In this document: in pieces, positions 18,567-27,743 of the stretch
How the letters are laid out: every line of letters begins with the position of its first letter
How positions within the stretch are numbered: the stretch's first letter is position 1
Source of the DNA: CAYJBH01 sp964368625
GTDB taxonomy: Bacteria; Bacillota; Clostridia; Oscillospirales; Ruminococcaceae
Direction: 5' to 3'
NCBI GenBank assembly: GCA_964368625.1
Contig: CAYJBH010000013.1
Location: 5,482 to 69,481, forward strand
DNA: 64,000 bases
Notes under the pieces: generated by a model
Database searches by the model: none
What the model saw: the letters and a program-made list of their open reading frames with translations, nothing else
What the model was told of the DNA's origin: nothing
Made by a program: the position numbers and the translations under genes

Positions 18567-19159
18567 TATTTATTCCTGATGAAGCTTTAGTAAAAGCTCA
18601 GTGAATAGCATTTGCCAATTAACACTGAGATAAAAAGCCCTTGAACATTATATTCGCTATTTGGCTTTTGTATTGCTTATGTCACCCCCCATATCAACAA
18701 CTACCATTCTCTGTTGTTGATATGGGGGGATTATACTTTTGTGAAACTTGTCTTCAAATTATCACAAAACAAGTGAGAAAAGATGCCATAAAAGCTATAA
18801 AAAAACACAGCAGAACTAAACTAATGATATTTGGTTTTTAGTATAAAATTAACAAAATGTATTTTTTGTAGAATTTAACAACTTCACAAAAATAACATAT
18901 AGTTATGTGGAAAACTATTAACAATCAGTTGAAAACACCATGTTAAGGGTCTTAAAATCGTTATAACAAGTGGGTTTATTAACACTTTCAACAGCTCTTT
19001 CAACAATGACATTGACCTGATTGGATAATACAATTTGTATATTTATTGATATTTGACCATATATCTCAAACAATAAAAGGAAATATATGGAATAAAAAAA
19101 TTACTATCTACCATACTTTATTTGTGTAAATTTAAATATCAAAAAGAGGGAGGCACTAA
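18567..19159. other. AT-rich gap with hairpin and oriC-like motifs
   Basis: No convincing gene is present; the 66-codon frame at 18641-18841 contains a perfect hairpin and has no RBS. A weak terminator-like aaaagcc/ggctttt pair lies at about 18632-18667. From 18841 to 19060 the sequence is rich in TGTGGAAAA, GTTGAAAAC, TTAACA and TTTCAACA motifs resembling degenerate DnaA boxes and the low-GC text of firmicute origins. Replication function is unproven. Confidence 0.4.
18685..18729. repeat. Perfect 17-bp inverted repeat
   Basis: Arms 18685-18701 (six C then atatcaacaac) and 18713-18729 are perfectly complementary around an 11-base loop. There is no T-run directly after it, so it is not a classical intrinsic terminator. 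It could be a relic of a small mobile element or a structured RNA. Confidence 0.6.
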
Positions 19160-19294
19160 ATGAATAATAAAAATAAAGAAAAGACAGCTCATGAAAAATT
19201 GCAGCTTAGCTGGAAGAGAAGTTTTGGAATACGAGAGGTTGTTGTATTCTTTGTAGGTTTAGCAGTGGGTTTTTCTGCCATCCTTTTTGCTTAG
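19160..19294 (+). CDS. Small single-helix membrane protein
   Basis: This 44-residue protein has a Lys/Asn-rich start (MNNKNKEKTAHEKL) and one C-terminal hydrophobic helix (VVVFFVGLAVGFSAILFA). A strong agggagg RBS stands 6 bases before the ATG and the stop directly follows the helix. I do not recognise the family. It lies between the flagellar genes and an MFS gene and may be monocistronic. Confidence 0.6.
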   Translation: MNNKNKEKTAHEKLQLSWKRSFGIREVVVFFVGLAVGFSAILFA

Positions 19295-19317
19295 CTAAAA
19301 TAAATGGTTATGGCTAC

Positions 19318-19346
19318 TTGTAAATTCTTGATAACTGTGTTATATT
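19318..19346 (+). promoter_or_regulatory. Probable promoter for MFS and ligase-like pair
   Basis: TTGTAA (19318-19323) and TATATT (19341-19346) are 17 bases apart, about 120 bases before the MFS start. The long leader contains a short TTAGC/GCTAA hairpin near 19363-19380. Confidence 0.45.
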
Positions 19347-19465
19347 AATAGGTGAAAGTTTTAGCGTGTTGATGCTAACATAATTTATATTTATTAAGAA
19401 AGGGTAACGCCTGTCAAGCTATAAATCAAACTTGGTTTTATTTAGACAGTGCGTTTGGTTTGGTG

Positions 19466-20728
19466 ATGAAATTTATTAAGAACCATATATTAGTTAAAAC
19501 GATGCAGGGTATCGGCACTAATCCCAGAGCCTCAATTTTAACCGAGCCATTATGGTTTATACCATATTCTTTGTTTACACCATTCCAGTCTATCTACATG
19601 CGCCAGATAGGTCTTTCTAACGAAGAGATAGGATTTACTATTGCATTTGGTTTGTTTTTGCAGATCTTTGGAGGTTTGGTTGGTGGCGTAGTTGCTGATA
19701 AGATGGGTCGAAGAAAATCAACATTCATCTTTGATATTATAGGCTGGACCGGCCCTTGCCTTTTATGGGCATTTGCAGAAAACTTTTGGTGGTTTCTTTT
19801 GGCGGCAGCGATAAATTCTACTATGTCGTTAACACATGTAACCTGGGCATGTCTTTTTATAGAAGACTGTCCTCCAAAGTTGGTTAGGAACGCATTTTTA
19901 ATTATCCAAATAGCAGGAATGCTGTCGGTATTCTTCTCTCCTATAGCCATATGGCTGGTTGCCGACCATGGTGTGGTTCCGGTAGTTCGTGGCTTATTTA
20001 TTCTCTCGTCTATATCCATGACGCTTAAGTTTGTTTTACTATATATCTTTGGTAAAGAAACTCAACTCGGTAAAAAAAGAATGCAGGAAACTAAAGATAC
20101 AAGTTATTTTACCCTTGTTGCCGGATACAAGGATGTATTTTTAAAGGTTCTGAGATCAAAAAAAATGATGTTTGTGGTTATTTTTATTTCAATAATCAAC
20201 ATAACCTTAATTCCAGTTAATACATTTTTCTCAATATATATTACTGAAACGCTAAAACTCCCAGAAGAGTTGGTTGCCTTGTTTCCAATGATAAGAACAT
20301 TTATTATGCTTATATTTGTATTACAGCTGCAAAATTTTGTGCAACGTCTAAATATGCGTAGCGGTGCTGCAATAGGATTATTGCTATACATAGCTAGCCA
20401 CATTATTCTTATTATTAGTCCTTTACAGAGTATGTTAGGCATAATAATTTATACCCTTCTTGAAGCAGTAGCATTTTCGTTTGTTACGCCAAGAAAGGAT
20501 GAATTAATGGTATTATATGTAGACGAGAAGAACCGATCCAGAATTTTTGCTATATATTTAACGGTGATGCTTGCAATAAGCGCACCATTTGGGGTGATAT
20601 TCGGTAGGCTATACGATTTTAATTCAAGGGCACCTTTTATTTTGAATATAATTTTGTTTGTAATAGCAACAATATTAATATTAAGCTCTAAAGATATAAA
20701 AAAACATGAGGAGCATATAGGGGGGTAA
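19466..20728 (+). CDS. MFS transporter linked to a glutamate-cysteine-ligase-like gene
   Basis: This is a 12-helix major facilitator protein of about 420 residues. It carries the loop signature VADKMGRRKSTF between helices 2 and 3. Starts at ATG 19466 or the in-frame GTG/TTG just before it are possible; none has a clear RBS. It is followed 3 bases later by a GCS2-like ligase gene, so the two are almost certainly cotranscribed. An exporter or importer for the ligase product is a reasonable guess, not shown by sequence. Confidence 0.82.
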   Translation: MKFIKNHILVKTMQGIGTNPRASILTEPLWFIPYSLFTPFQSIYMRQIGLSNEEIGFTIAFGLFLQIFGGLVGGVVADKMGRRKSTFIFDIIGWTGPCLLWAFAENFWWFLLAAAINSTMSLTHVTWACLFIEDCPPKLVRNAFLIIQIAGMLSVFFSPIAIWLVADHGVVPVVRGLFILSSISMTLKFVLLYIFGKETQLGKKRMQETKDTSYFTLVAGYKDVFLKVLRSKKMMFVVIFISIINITLIPVNTFFSIYITETLKLPEELVALFPMIRTFIMLIFVLQLQNFVQRLNMRSGAAIGLLLYIASHIILIISPLQSMLGIIIYTLLEAVAFSFVTPRKDELMVLYVDEKNRSRIFAIYLTVMLAISAPFGVIFGRLYDFNSRAPFILNIILFVIATILILSSKDIKKHEEHIGG

Positions 20729-20731
20729 ACT

Positions 20732-22060
20732 ATGTTTGAAAATAATACTGCAAGAGATTATATAGAAAATATGCTTATTGCCCCTTTCTTTAGAAAAGAA
20801 GCTCGGTATATAGGTGTTGAGTTTGAGTATCCTATCCTATTTCTTGATGGATCTCAAAGCTCAAAAAAACTAGGTATGGAATTTTTGACTTTATTGGTCA
20901 ATTCAGGAGATTTTGAAGAAGAGAAGGCTACCTGCTCCCCCGAAATCATGCGAGTTAAAAACCACCATGATGATAGCATAAGCTACGACTATAGCTATGC
21001 TACCATTGAGTTCTCTATGGCAAAAGGGATAACGATACATGAGATTGCCGAGAGATTTTACTCGTATTTCGATATGGCTTATGAATTTTATGAATCAAAA
21101 GGTTGTATCATAACTGGTATGGGGAGCAATCCTTTAATGCCTAAAACGCTTGAATATACAATAAGCAACTACACGAATACCCTTCGTGAATACATTAGTC
21201 GCTACACTCCTCAGAAAGATCCACGTTACTATCTTGCTAATATGCAGTCTGTTCAGACGCATATAGAGGTTCCGGGTAAGCGCTTGGTAGAGAAATTTAA
21301 TACCATGTGTATGATGGATTTTGTAAAGGGTTTATTACTGTCTAACTCATTACCTGAACCTTCTAATCTGCCATCGGGCATTAGCTATGAAGAGGGAACC
21401 CTTTGTGCTCGCGATCTAAACTGGGAGGGTTCTGGTTTTCCAAACACCGGAATTTGCACCCAGAAATTTAACAACATAGAACAGCTTATAGATTACTTTA
21501 CCGATAAGGATATCTGCTTTAGGGTGGATGGACTGGAATATGAGTGCTTTGAACCGGTATCACTTTCTAAATACTTTAATGAACAGCAGCATCCAGAGAG
21601 CGACCTACATGGCTTCTTTAATGTTGAAAGGGTTACAATAAATAGGTATAATGTTATAGAGATGCGTGGTGATTGTATACAACCACTAAACAGTACATTT
21701 TGCGCCACTGCTTTTAATATCGGAATTTGCTATAATTCAGAAAAGGCAATGGCTACTTGTGAAAAATTTATAGCTGATAATCGCTTAGATGGGCTTAATA
21801 TAAAGGAGCTAAGGAAGTATGCTGTAACAAACAGATGTACAGAGCTAGTTTCCCCAAGGACTATATCAAAATTTTTGACCGAAATGGTCGACATCGCAAA
21901 GCACGGACTTTTAACTCGTGGCTTTGGAGAAGAAATTTATATTGAAGTATTGTACGAAAGAGCTGCAAAACTAAAATGCCCTGCAGAATATCAGCTAGAG
22001 CTAATATCTGAAGGGCAGGATATTGTTGATATTGCTAAGCTGTTTGCAATACGTGAATAA
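20732..22060 (+). CDS. Glutamate-cysteine ligase (GCS2)-like protein
   Basis: This 442-residue protein looks like the carboxylate-amine ligase superfamily that contains GCS2/GshA and EgtA. Support comes from the early GVEFEYPI motif, an acidic/charged block (TCSPEIMRVKNHHDD), SYATIEFSM as a possible counterpart of the glutamate-binding strand, and RGDCIQPLNSTFC late in the chain. If correct it forms a gamma-glutamyl amide bond at the expense of ATP. No glutathione synthetase is near. The assignment rests on motif resemblance only and needs a profile search. It has a gggggt RBS and is coupled to the MFS gene. Confidence 0.55.
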   Translation: MFENNTARDYIENMLIAPFFRKEARYIGVEFEYPILFLDGSQSSKKLGMEFLTLLVNSGDFEEEKATCSPEIMRVKNHHDDSISYDYSYATIEFSMAKGITIHEIAERFYSYFDMAYEFYESKGCIITGMGSNPLMPKTLEYTISNYTNTLREYISRYTPQKDPRYYLANMQSVQTHIEVPGKRLVEKFNTMCMMDFVKGLLLSNSLPEPSNLPSGISYEEGTLCARDLNWEGSGFPNTGICTQKFNNIEQLIDYFTDKDICFRVDGLEYECFEPVSLSKYFNEQQHPESDLHGFFNVERVTINRYNVIEMRGDCIQPLNSTFCATAFNIGICYNSEKAMATCEKFIADNRLDGLNIKELRKYAVTNRCTELVSPRTISKFLTEMVDIAKHGLLTRGFGEEIYIEVLYERAAKLKCPAEYQLELISEGQDIVDIAKLFAIRE

Positions 22061-22085
22061 CCGAATACAACAGCTTATTTGATTA

Positions 22086-22484
22086 TTAGCGATGTTTAGG
22101 ATTAGCCTTAATAATTACAACTGCCTTAATAATTGCAGCCGAGATTACTCCATGATCCTGCTTTGATAAAGCAGGAATTTCTTCGTCGCGCTCAAGAACA
22201 ATATAACGAGGTGGTAGCTCATTTAGCGATAATGCCATTATCTCCTTTCTACAACGATCACAGTCGCAACAGGAGAACTTGCTCAGCGCAGTATCTAGTT
22301 TTTCTTTTACCCAATATTCCTGGATATTTATATAGCGTGAATTACCAACAGAAGGCGGATGGTTTTTGTGGATAGGTGGTTCATCTCCATAATAATAGCT
22401 ACCTATCTGCTCATTCTCCAAGCCTTGTGTGGGCATTAACTTCTTATACATATCCTCTTTATAAAGTTCTTTTTTGTTTGCCAA
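22086..22484 (-). CDS. ComFB-domain protein
   Basis: This is a 132-residue protein of the late-competence ComFB family. The signature is the Cys-rich CCDCDRCRKEI followed by ALSLNELPPRYI, which is strongly conserved. ComFB-domain proteins in other bacteria have been reported to bind cyclic dinucleotides and affect motility; that role here is inference. In Bacillus comFB stands near the late flagellar genes, and here it lies a few kilobases from fliD-fliS. It starts 4 bases after the acyltransferase stop and ends the parA operon. Confidence 0.8.
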   Translation of the reverse strand: MANKKELYKEDMYKKLMPTQGLENEQIGSYYYGDEPPIHKNHPPSVGNSRYINIQEYWVKEKLDTALSKFSCCDCDRCRKEIMALSLNELPPRYIVLERDEEIPALSKQDHGVISAAIIKAVVIIKANPKHR

Positions 22485-22488
22485 GATT

Positions 22489-23532
22489 TTATACGCTCCT
22501 TTTTAATCTTTTTCCCAACAATTCAGGTAAATATTTATCGATTGGCTTTGCGAATAATAGATAGGCTGCCGCAACATACAACACCGATAAAACAATAGCC
22601 TCAGCAGGTGTTTGTATATTCGGGAATGAAATACCAACCGAGGTAAACAGTAACGGTAACAGTGTTTTAATTATATGCTCGGTGCCCATAATAGCAGCCG
22701 ATAGGCTGCCTGCCTTACAAAAAATCGGTATTCTAGCGAGTACTATTGAAATTAGTATAGCAGTAGAGATAAAAACTATATTATAAAAAAATTGTGATAA
22801 AGATATTAATAAATAGCTTTCTTCAATGCCCAATAAGCTGTAAAAATATCCATTGCGATAGAAAAAATTTATATATAACAGGTATGAAGTAATAATTATT
22901 ACTGAGCTTAAAGCTAATATAAACAGGGGTTTTCGTTTCTTAAAGAAGGCAAGAAATCTCCCATCCTCAATCACCCTGCGAACCATATCACCAATACAGA
23001 AATATATTATAAATCTAACTGCCTGATCTATACCCCAGGGTAGGGTAGGGGCTTCATGTATAAGCTTAACCGCCGCAGAAAGACCAAAGCAGATAATCGT
23101 AAGAAGAATAGGATTCTTAACTAATTTACGTAAAAGATAATAAATTATCGTCATTATTAAAAGGCATGGAAAAAACCATAGCGCAGTTACCGCCACACGG
23201 GTGCGGCTTGCATAGAGCATATCGGATATAAATGCAATTATCTCACCAAGGTCATATTCATAAAGAACAACCCGCATTGCAAGCGAGATTAAACTAAAAG
23301 AAAAATAGGGAACCATTATTCTAATAAACTTATTTTTTATTAGCTCTAAAAATCCGTATTTTTGGGCGTTAAGTGCAAAAAAGCCGGAAGCAAAAAAGAA
23401 GCAAGGTAGCTGAAATGATATGGCAAGAAAGCCAATCCTACCAAGATCCGGTGCATGGCACAGATAAACACTGTAAACCGCAAGTAGCTTTAAACAGTCT
23501 ATCCAGTCATACCGTTTAATCTCAGATTTCAC
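22489..23532 (-). CDS. Acyltransferase 3 family membrane protein
   Basis: This is a ten-helix integral membrane acyltransferase (OafA/NodX type) that O-acetylates surface glycans. The N-terminal motif YDWIDCLKLLAVYSVYLCH contains the catalytic-type His, followed by FFFASGFFAL. I chose the GTG at 23532, which overlaps the ParA stop by 11 bases and has a ggagggg RBS inside parA. An in-frame ATG 51 bases upstream is the alternative. The acceptor is unknown. Confidence 0.82.
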   Translation of the reverse strand: MKSEIKRYDWIDCLKLLAVYSVYLCHAPDLGRIGFLAISFQLPCFFFASGFFALNAQKYGFLELIKNKFIRIMVPYFSFSLISLAMRVVLYEYDLGEIIAFISDMLYASRTRVAVTALWFFPCLLIMTIIYYLLRKLVKNPILLTIICFGLSAAVKLIHEAPTLPWGIDQAVRFIIYFCIGDMVRRVIEDGRFLAFFKKRKPLFILALSSVIIITSYLLYINFFYRNGYFYSLLGIEESYLLISLSQFFYNIVFISTAILISIVLARIPIFCKAGSLSAAIMGTEHIIKTLLPLLFTSVGISFPNIQTPAEAIVLSVLYVAAAYLLFAKPIDKYLPELLGKRLKRSV

Positions 23533-24289
23533 CAAACCCCTCCAGCATCTCCTTAACGAAGCTTTTATAGTCGTGTACTGCATGGCATTTTGGGGAATAT
23601 CTCAGGATGTTCTTTTGTAGTGCCTGAGCTTCCCTCATGGCTACGCTATCTCTTATTTTACTGTTAAATAGCTTAACACCTAAATCTTTTGTGATTAGCT
23701 CAGCAGTACCAAGAATCTCTCTTGAAAAAACACTGCGCGTATTATATCTTGTAAGAAGTATACCTTCTATCTTAACCTTAGAGTTACAATATTTTTTAAC
23801 CTGTTCTACGCTCTCATAAATCTGCGCCAAACCCTGTAAGCTAAAAATATCAGCCATCATCGGAACGATAATATTCCCTGAAGCTGTAAAGGCGTTAACG
23901 GTTAACAGCGAGAGTGCAGGAGGGGTATCTATTAAAATATAATCATATTTTATCGGCAGGGTTTTAATTGCCTCGCGAAGCAGATATTCTCGTCCCGCAG
24001 AAACATATTCTAGCTCAATTCCGGAAAGCATAATGTTGCTTGCGATAACATCTACCGTGCTAGTGCGTTGGATAGCATGCCGCATTAAAACATCGCCTCT
24101 CAATACCTCGTAAAGTGTAGCGCTATGCTCATTATCTGCCCCAAGTGAAAAAGCAAGGTTGCCTTGCGGATCCATGTCTATCGCAAGAACGCTGTAGCCC
24201 ATCTTTTTTAAGATAATACCAACTGTAGCAGTTGTGGTGGTTTTGGCCACTCCGCCTTTTTGATTAGAAAAGGTTAAAATTCTGCCCAA
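23522..24289 (-). CDS. ParA/Soj-family ATPase
   Basis: This is a deviant Walker ATPase of 255 residues. The Walker A is KGGVAKTT (residues 11-18), followed by DMDPQGNLAFSLG and the Walker B-like YILIDTPPALS. It lacks an N-terminal DNA-binding extension. No parB is adjacent, so it is an orphan copy relative to chromosome partitioning; it may position a non-DNA cargo. It leads a three-gene operon with an acyltransferase and a ComFB protein. Confidence 0.88.
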   Translation of the reverse strand: MGRILTFSNQKGGVAKTTTTATVGIILKKMGYSVLAIDMDPQGNLAFSLGADNEHSATLYEVLRGDVLMRHAIQRTSTVDVIASNIMLSGIELEYVSAGREYLLREAIKTLPIKYDYILIDTPPALSLLTVNAFTASGNIIVPMMADIFSLQGLAQIYESVEQVKKYCNSKVKIEGILLTRYNTRSVFSREILGTAELITKDLGVKLFNSKIRDSVAMREAQALQKNILRYSPKCHAVHDYKSFVKEMLEGFGEI

Positions 24290-24320
24290 TCGGCACCTCC
24301 GAATAATATAATTACATTCT

Positions 24321-24349
24321 ATTATAACATAACTATTCTAGTTATTCAA
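24321..24349 (-). promoter_or_regulatory. Promoter for parA operon
   Basis: On the minus strand TTGAAT (24344-24349) and TATAAT (24321-24326) are 17 bases apart, 32 bases upstream of the parA ATG. An ggaggtgcc RBS precedes that start. Confidence 0.7.
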
Positions 24350-24352
24350 TAA

Positions 24353-25264
24353 TTAATATCGTTTTGTTTTTAAAGTGTGAGTGAAATATTTTTTGGATTG
24401 CTCACAGGCTGATAAAACCATGTTTGTAAGATCGGATAAATCATCAAATTTTTTTGGCTCAAACAGGTACTCATGAAAAGATAACAGCACGTGTTGACCA
24501 TATAGGTCATCGACCTTAGCTGCAATTGTAGTTTCGCAGCTTACAGCACCATCTTCGGTAAAGGATGGCCTAGCAGTTACCCCTGTAGCAGAGGGATAAA
24601 CATTAGTATCAATGCTAGCTGTAGTTATATAAACACCATTTTTAGGGATTACAAAACCATCCTCCCAGTATTGATTAATAGTAGGAAAGCCAAGTTTAGA
24701 GCCAATACCAAATCCATGTTTTACAACATTGTTGATGCAATAGGCACGTCCTAGCATGCTGTTAGCTCTTTCTATATCACCATCTTTCAGTGCCGTTCTT
24801 ATTCGGGTAGATGATATTTTTTCTCCATCTTTATCACATCTTTTTGGCGTGTTGACACAAAAGCCATAGCTATCACCCTTGTTAATAAGAATTTCAAGAT
24901 TGCCCTGTCTTTTATGTCCGAACCTAAAATCTGTACCACATGTTACCAATTTACAGCCAAGTCGGAGGTGTAAAATCTTATCAATAAAGTCATCTGCAGA
25001 AATGGTATAATAATCTAGAAACTCAAGCTGAAAGCAGTGATCGATACCCAGTTCTTTTATATGTTTCCTTCTAAGATATTCATCTTCTATTAACTGTTCA
25101 GTTTTTGGCGGCATTAAACAGAGTGCAACTGATGGAACTTTTAGTTTGCACGCCTGCTTAACAGTTTCTTTTAATATAACTTGATGTCCCTTGTGAACAC
25201 CGTCAAAACTACCGAGAGCTACTGCCGACCCGGCTAATTGAAAAGTCTCTTTAATTATTTTCAT
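24353..25264 (-). CDS. ribF: Bifunctional riboflavin kinase/FMN adenylyltransferase
   Basis: RibF converts riboflavin to FMN and then FAD. The N-terminal adenylyltransferase half carries GSFDGVHKGH and a later ISSTRIRTAL segment. The C-terminal kinase half begins at HGFGIGSKLGFPTIN. I chose the ATG at 25264; an in-frame ATG at 25288 would extend it by 8 residues. The gene overlaps the DUF4349 gene end and closes the long minus-strand housekeeping run. Confidence 0.9.
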   Translation of the reverse strand: MKIIKETFQLAGSAVALGSFDGVHKGHQVILKETVKQACKLKVPSVALCLMPPKTEQLIEDEYLRRKHIKELGIDHCFQLEFLDYYTISADDFIDKILHLRLGCKLVTCGTDFRFGHKRQGNLEILINKGDSYGFCVNTPKRCDKDGEKISSTRIRTALKDGDIERANSMLGRAYCINNVVKHGFGIGSKLGFPTINQYWEDGFVIPKNGVYITTASIDTNVYPSATGVTARPSFTEDGAVSCETTIAAKVDDLYGQHVLLSFHEYLFEPKKFDDLSDLTNMVLSACEQSKKYFTHTLKTKRY

Positions 25265-26336
25265 TGGACTCTTTTGAGTTGTTATCATTTCTTGTAGTAT
25301 CCACCGTTGGCGGCTGCATAGGCGGCTGCATAGGTGGCTGCATAGGTGGTCGCATAGGAGGAGGCATCTGGCTGTTAGGAATATGTTGATGGTTGTTCAT
25401 CATCTGTTGGTGCAAAATTGTAGCTTTTTCACGTTTTTGCGCATCCTTTTTTAACCGTCTGGCAATTCTTTTTGGCTCTGTGGCCCTAAGAATTAGCATA
25501 ACAATAATTAGAACTATTCCTGCAAAAACTAAGGTTGGTAGCATTCCGGCCAGTATTGTTATTAGGTAGGATAGTGCGCTTATTAAAAAGTCAATTCCTT
25601 CAATAAAAGCGACGCCTACACCGGCTAAAAATCCCTCATTTGTTATAATTATATGCTCTGACTCGGTAAGTGTAAGGTTGATAGTACTCATGCTTACCTG
25701 ACGTTCCAGATAAAGGCGTTGCTGTTCATAGCTCTCTCTTTCGTATCTCACGTTTGAGAGCTGATACTCTATCTCCATAATTTCGGAAACGTTGGCAGCC
25801 AGCTCTAACAGCTCAACTAACCTATCTTCCTGTGCCTCAAGAGACTCTATCCTTGCGGTTATGTCGATATACTCAACCGTTACATCTTCGCTGGATTCAT
25901 TCATGGATTCAAGCGATGCACTGTTCTGCACACCGTTTAATAGGTCGTTGTAGCTGTCAGACGGAACTCTGATAACCATGTCGATATTTCGGCGGCTTTC
26001 AGCTTCAGAACCACTTTTCCATATGTTAGACTGGGTAATCTCTCCACCATACTTCTCCACCTCGCTTTTAATATTATCCAGCGAAGCTTCAAAGTCGTTT
26101 GTCTTCATGTCAAGATAGGCATTTTTAATTATCATCCTATCGTCTTCAATTTCAACATCATTGCTTCCGGTAGTGTCTAATAACTCACCGGAGGGCATAG
26201 ACTCTATTGTAGGTGATTCCTCTGCATATTCATATGAATCGTTGGTGGAATAGGTCGACGAGCTGCTACAGCTTGCCCATACAACAGCAACAAGAACGAT
26301 AAGCAACAAAAACAATAACGGCTTAAACCTTTTCAT
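25251..26336 (-). CDS. DUF4349 lipoprotein with membrane anchor and proline-rich tail
   Basis: It has a signal peptide with a lipobox-like WASC near residue 23, then a low-complexity Ser/Glu region. The DUF4349 core includes a coiled-coil (ARIESLEAQEDRLVELLELA) followed by one or two C-terminal membrane helices. The tail is basic and then Met-Gln-Pro-Pro repeated, encoded by a 12-base tandem repeat. 361 residues. Family function is unknown, with a cell-envelope role likely. Located between cysS and ribF. Confidence 0.82.
   Translation of the reverse strand: MKRFKPLLFLLLIVLVAVVWASCSSSSTYSTNDSYEYAEESPTIESMPSGELLDTTGSNDVEIEDDRMIIKNAYLDMKTNDFEASLDNIKSEVEKYGGEITQSNIWKSGSEAESRRNIDMVIRVPSDSYNDLLNGVQNSASLESMNESSEDVTVEYIDITARIESLEAQEDRLVELLELAANVSEIMEIEYQLSNVRYERESYEQQRLYLERQVSMSTINLTLTESEHIIITNEGFLAGVGVAFIEGIDFLISALSYLITILAGMLPTLVFAGIVLIIVMLILRATEPKRIARRLKKDAQKREKATILHQQMMNNHQHIPNSQMPPPMRPPMQPPMQPPMQPPTVDTTRNDNNSKESNENN
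25309..25356. repeat. Four-copy 12-bp tandem repeat in DUF4349 coding region
   Basis: Four consecutive 12-base units (ggcggctgcata with small changes) encode the PPMQ-type repeats near the C-terminus. Being a multiple of three, copy-number change would alter tail length without breaking the frame. Confidence 0.8.
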
Positions 26337-26354
26337 TCCTTCTCTCCTAACCTT

Positions 26355-27725
26355 TTATATTTTTTTAATTACCGGGCCGTTTCTTGTATCTTCAACGGTG
26401 TATCCGAGAGCGGTTATCTTATCTCTTATGCTATCTGCAAGGGCAAAATCTTTTGCCTTTTTTGCAGCAGTACGCTGCTCGCAAAGCTGCACAACATCAG
26501 CAGGAATATCATTCTTCTCAAAAAAGATACCAAGAACATCGCAAAGCTCGGTTAGAGTGGTTAATGCTTCCTGCATGCCATTTTTGGAAAAATTGTCCTC
26601 GGAATTAATAACCTTAATTAGCTCAAACACAACAGAGAGTGCATCTGCTGTGTTAAGATCATCTTCCATTGCATCACAAAAATCAGTTTTTGCTTTAGCG
26701 CAAATGTCGCTTATAGCATTTCCGACATCAGGTGCGTTTGGAAGCTCTCGGTTTAGCTTACCAAAGCAATTTTCAATACGCTCTAGTGCCGAGATACTCT
26801 GTTCTAGTACATCTTCACCGAATTGTAATGGACTGCGGTAGTGAGCAGATAGCATTAAAAACCTGATAGGAGAGTATCCATAACGCTCTGAAACCTCTCT
26901 TGTTGTAAAAAAGTTTCCAAGACTTTTACTCATCTTGTTTCCGCCCATGTTTAGAAATCCGTTATGCATAAAGAAATTAGCAAAAGTCTTTCCGTTAGCA
27001 GCTTCACTCTGAGCTATCTCGTTTTCATGATGCGGGAAAACAAGGTCGACACCACCGCCATGCAAATCAAAGGTGTCGCCAAGATATCTCTTAGCCATTG
27101 CACTACACTCGATATGCCAGCCGGGACGGCCCTCTCCGAATGGAGCTGAATAGCTTGGCTCTCCCGGTTTAACACCCTTCCAAAGCGCAAAATCGGTAGG
27201 GTTTTCTTTGCTCTCGCCCGGGTTTACCCGTGCACCCTCTTCCAACTCTTCCATGGGCATATGACAAAGTTTGCCGTATTCTTCAAATTTATTTGTTCTA
27301 AAGTAAACATCACCACCACTTTGGTAGGCATAGCCCTTTTCAAGTAGGGTATTGATTAGCGCTATCATCTCGTCGATATGTTCAGTGGCTCGTGGAGTAG
27401 CAGTTGGAACGAGGCAGCCAAGTCCGTTACGGTCGGTAATAAACTCGTCTTCATAACGACGCGCAACCTGTTCTACCGTAACGCCCTCTTCGTTGGCCTT
27501 CTTAATTAGCTTGTCATCGATATCGGTAATGTTGGAGATAAAGGTTACCTTATTTCCTCTATACTCAAGGTAGCGACGAAGCACATCATAAACAATCAAC
27601 GGCCTTGCGTTTCCTATGTGAATAAAGTTGTATACAGTGGGGCCACAAACGTAGATTTTATAGTGATTATCCTCTATCGGCAAAAACTCATCCTTGCTTC
27701 TTGTAAGCGTGTTAAATATCTTCAT
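26355..27725 (-). CDS. cysS: Cysteinyl-tRNA synthetase
   Basis: This class I aminoacyl-tRNA synthetase charges tRNA-Cys. It is 456 residues, the usual length. The zinc-binding Cys28 precedes the HIGN version of the HIGH motif (residues 36-39), and KMSKS lies in GGNKMSKSLGNF. The signature WHIECSAM is present. It starts 18 bases after pgsA ends. Confidence 0.96.
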   Translation of the reverse strand: MKIFNTLTRSKDEFLPIEDNHYKIYVCGPTVYNFIHIGNARPLIVYDVLRRYLEYRGNKVTFISNITDIDDKLIKKANEEGVTVEQVARRYEDEFITDRNGLGCLVPTATPRATEHIDEMIALINTLLEKGYAYQSGGDVYFRTNKFEEYGKLCHMPMEELEEGARVNPGESKENPTDFALWKGVKPGEPSYSAPFGEGRPGWHIECSAMAKRYLGDTFDLHGGGVDLVFPHHENEIAQSEAANGKTFANFFMHNGFLNMGGNKMSKSLGNFFTTREVSERYGYSPIRFLMLSAHYRSPLQFGEDVLEQSISALERIENCFGKLNRELPNAPDVGNAISDICAKAKTDFCDAMEDDLNTADALSVVFELIKVINSEDNFSKNGMQEALTTLTELCDVLGIFFEKNDIPADVVQLCEQRTAAKKAKDFALADSIRDKITALGYTVEDTRNGPVIKKI

Positions 27726-27743
27726 GCTTTTTAGTCCTTTCTA

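Noticed and set aside
18641..18841. 66-codon frame after fliS
   Set aside because: Includes the perfect 17-bp hairpin and has no RBS; composition fits chance.
25309..25356. CRISPR-like short repeat
   Set aside because: Units are contiguous without spacers and encode protein repeats; a tandem repeat only.
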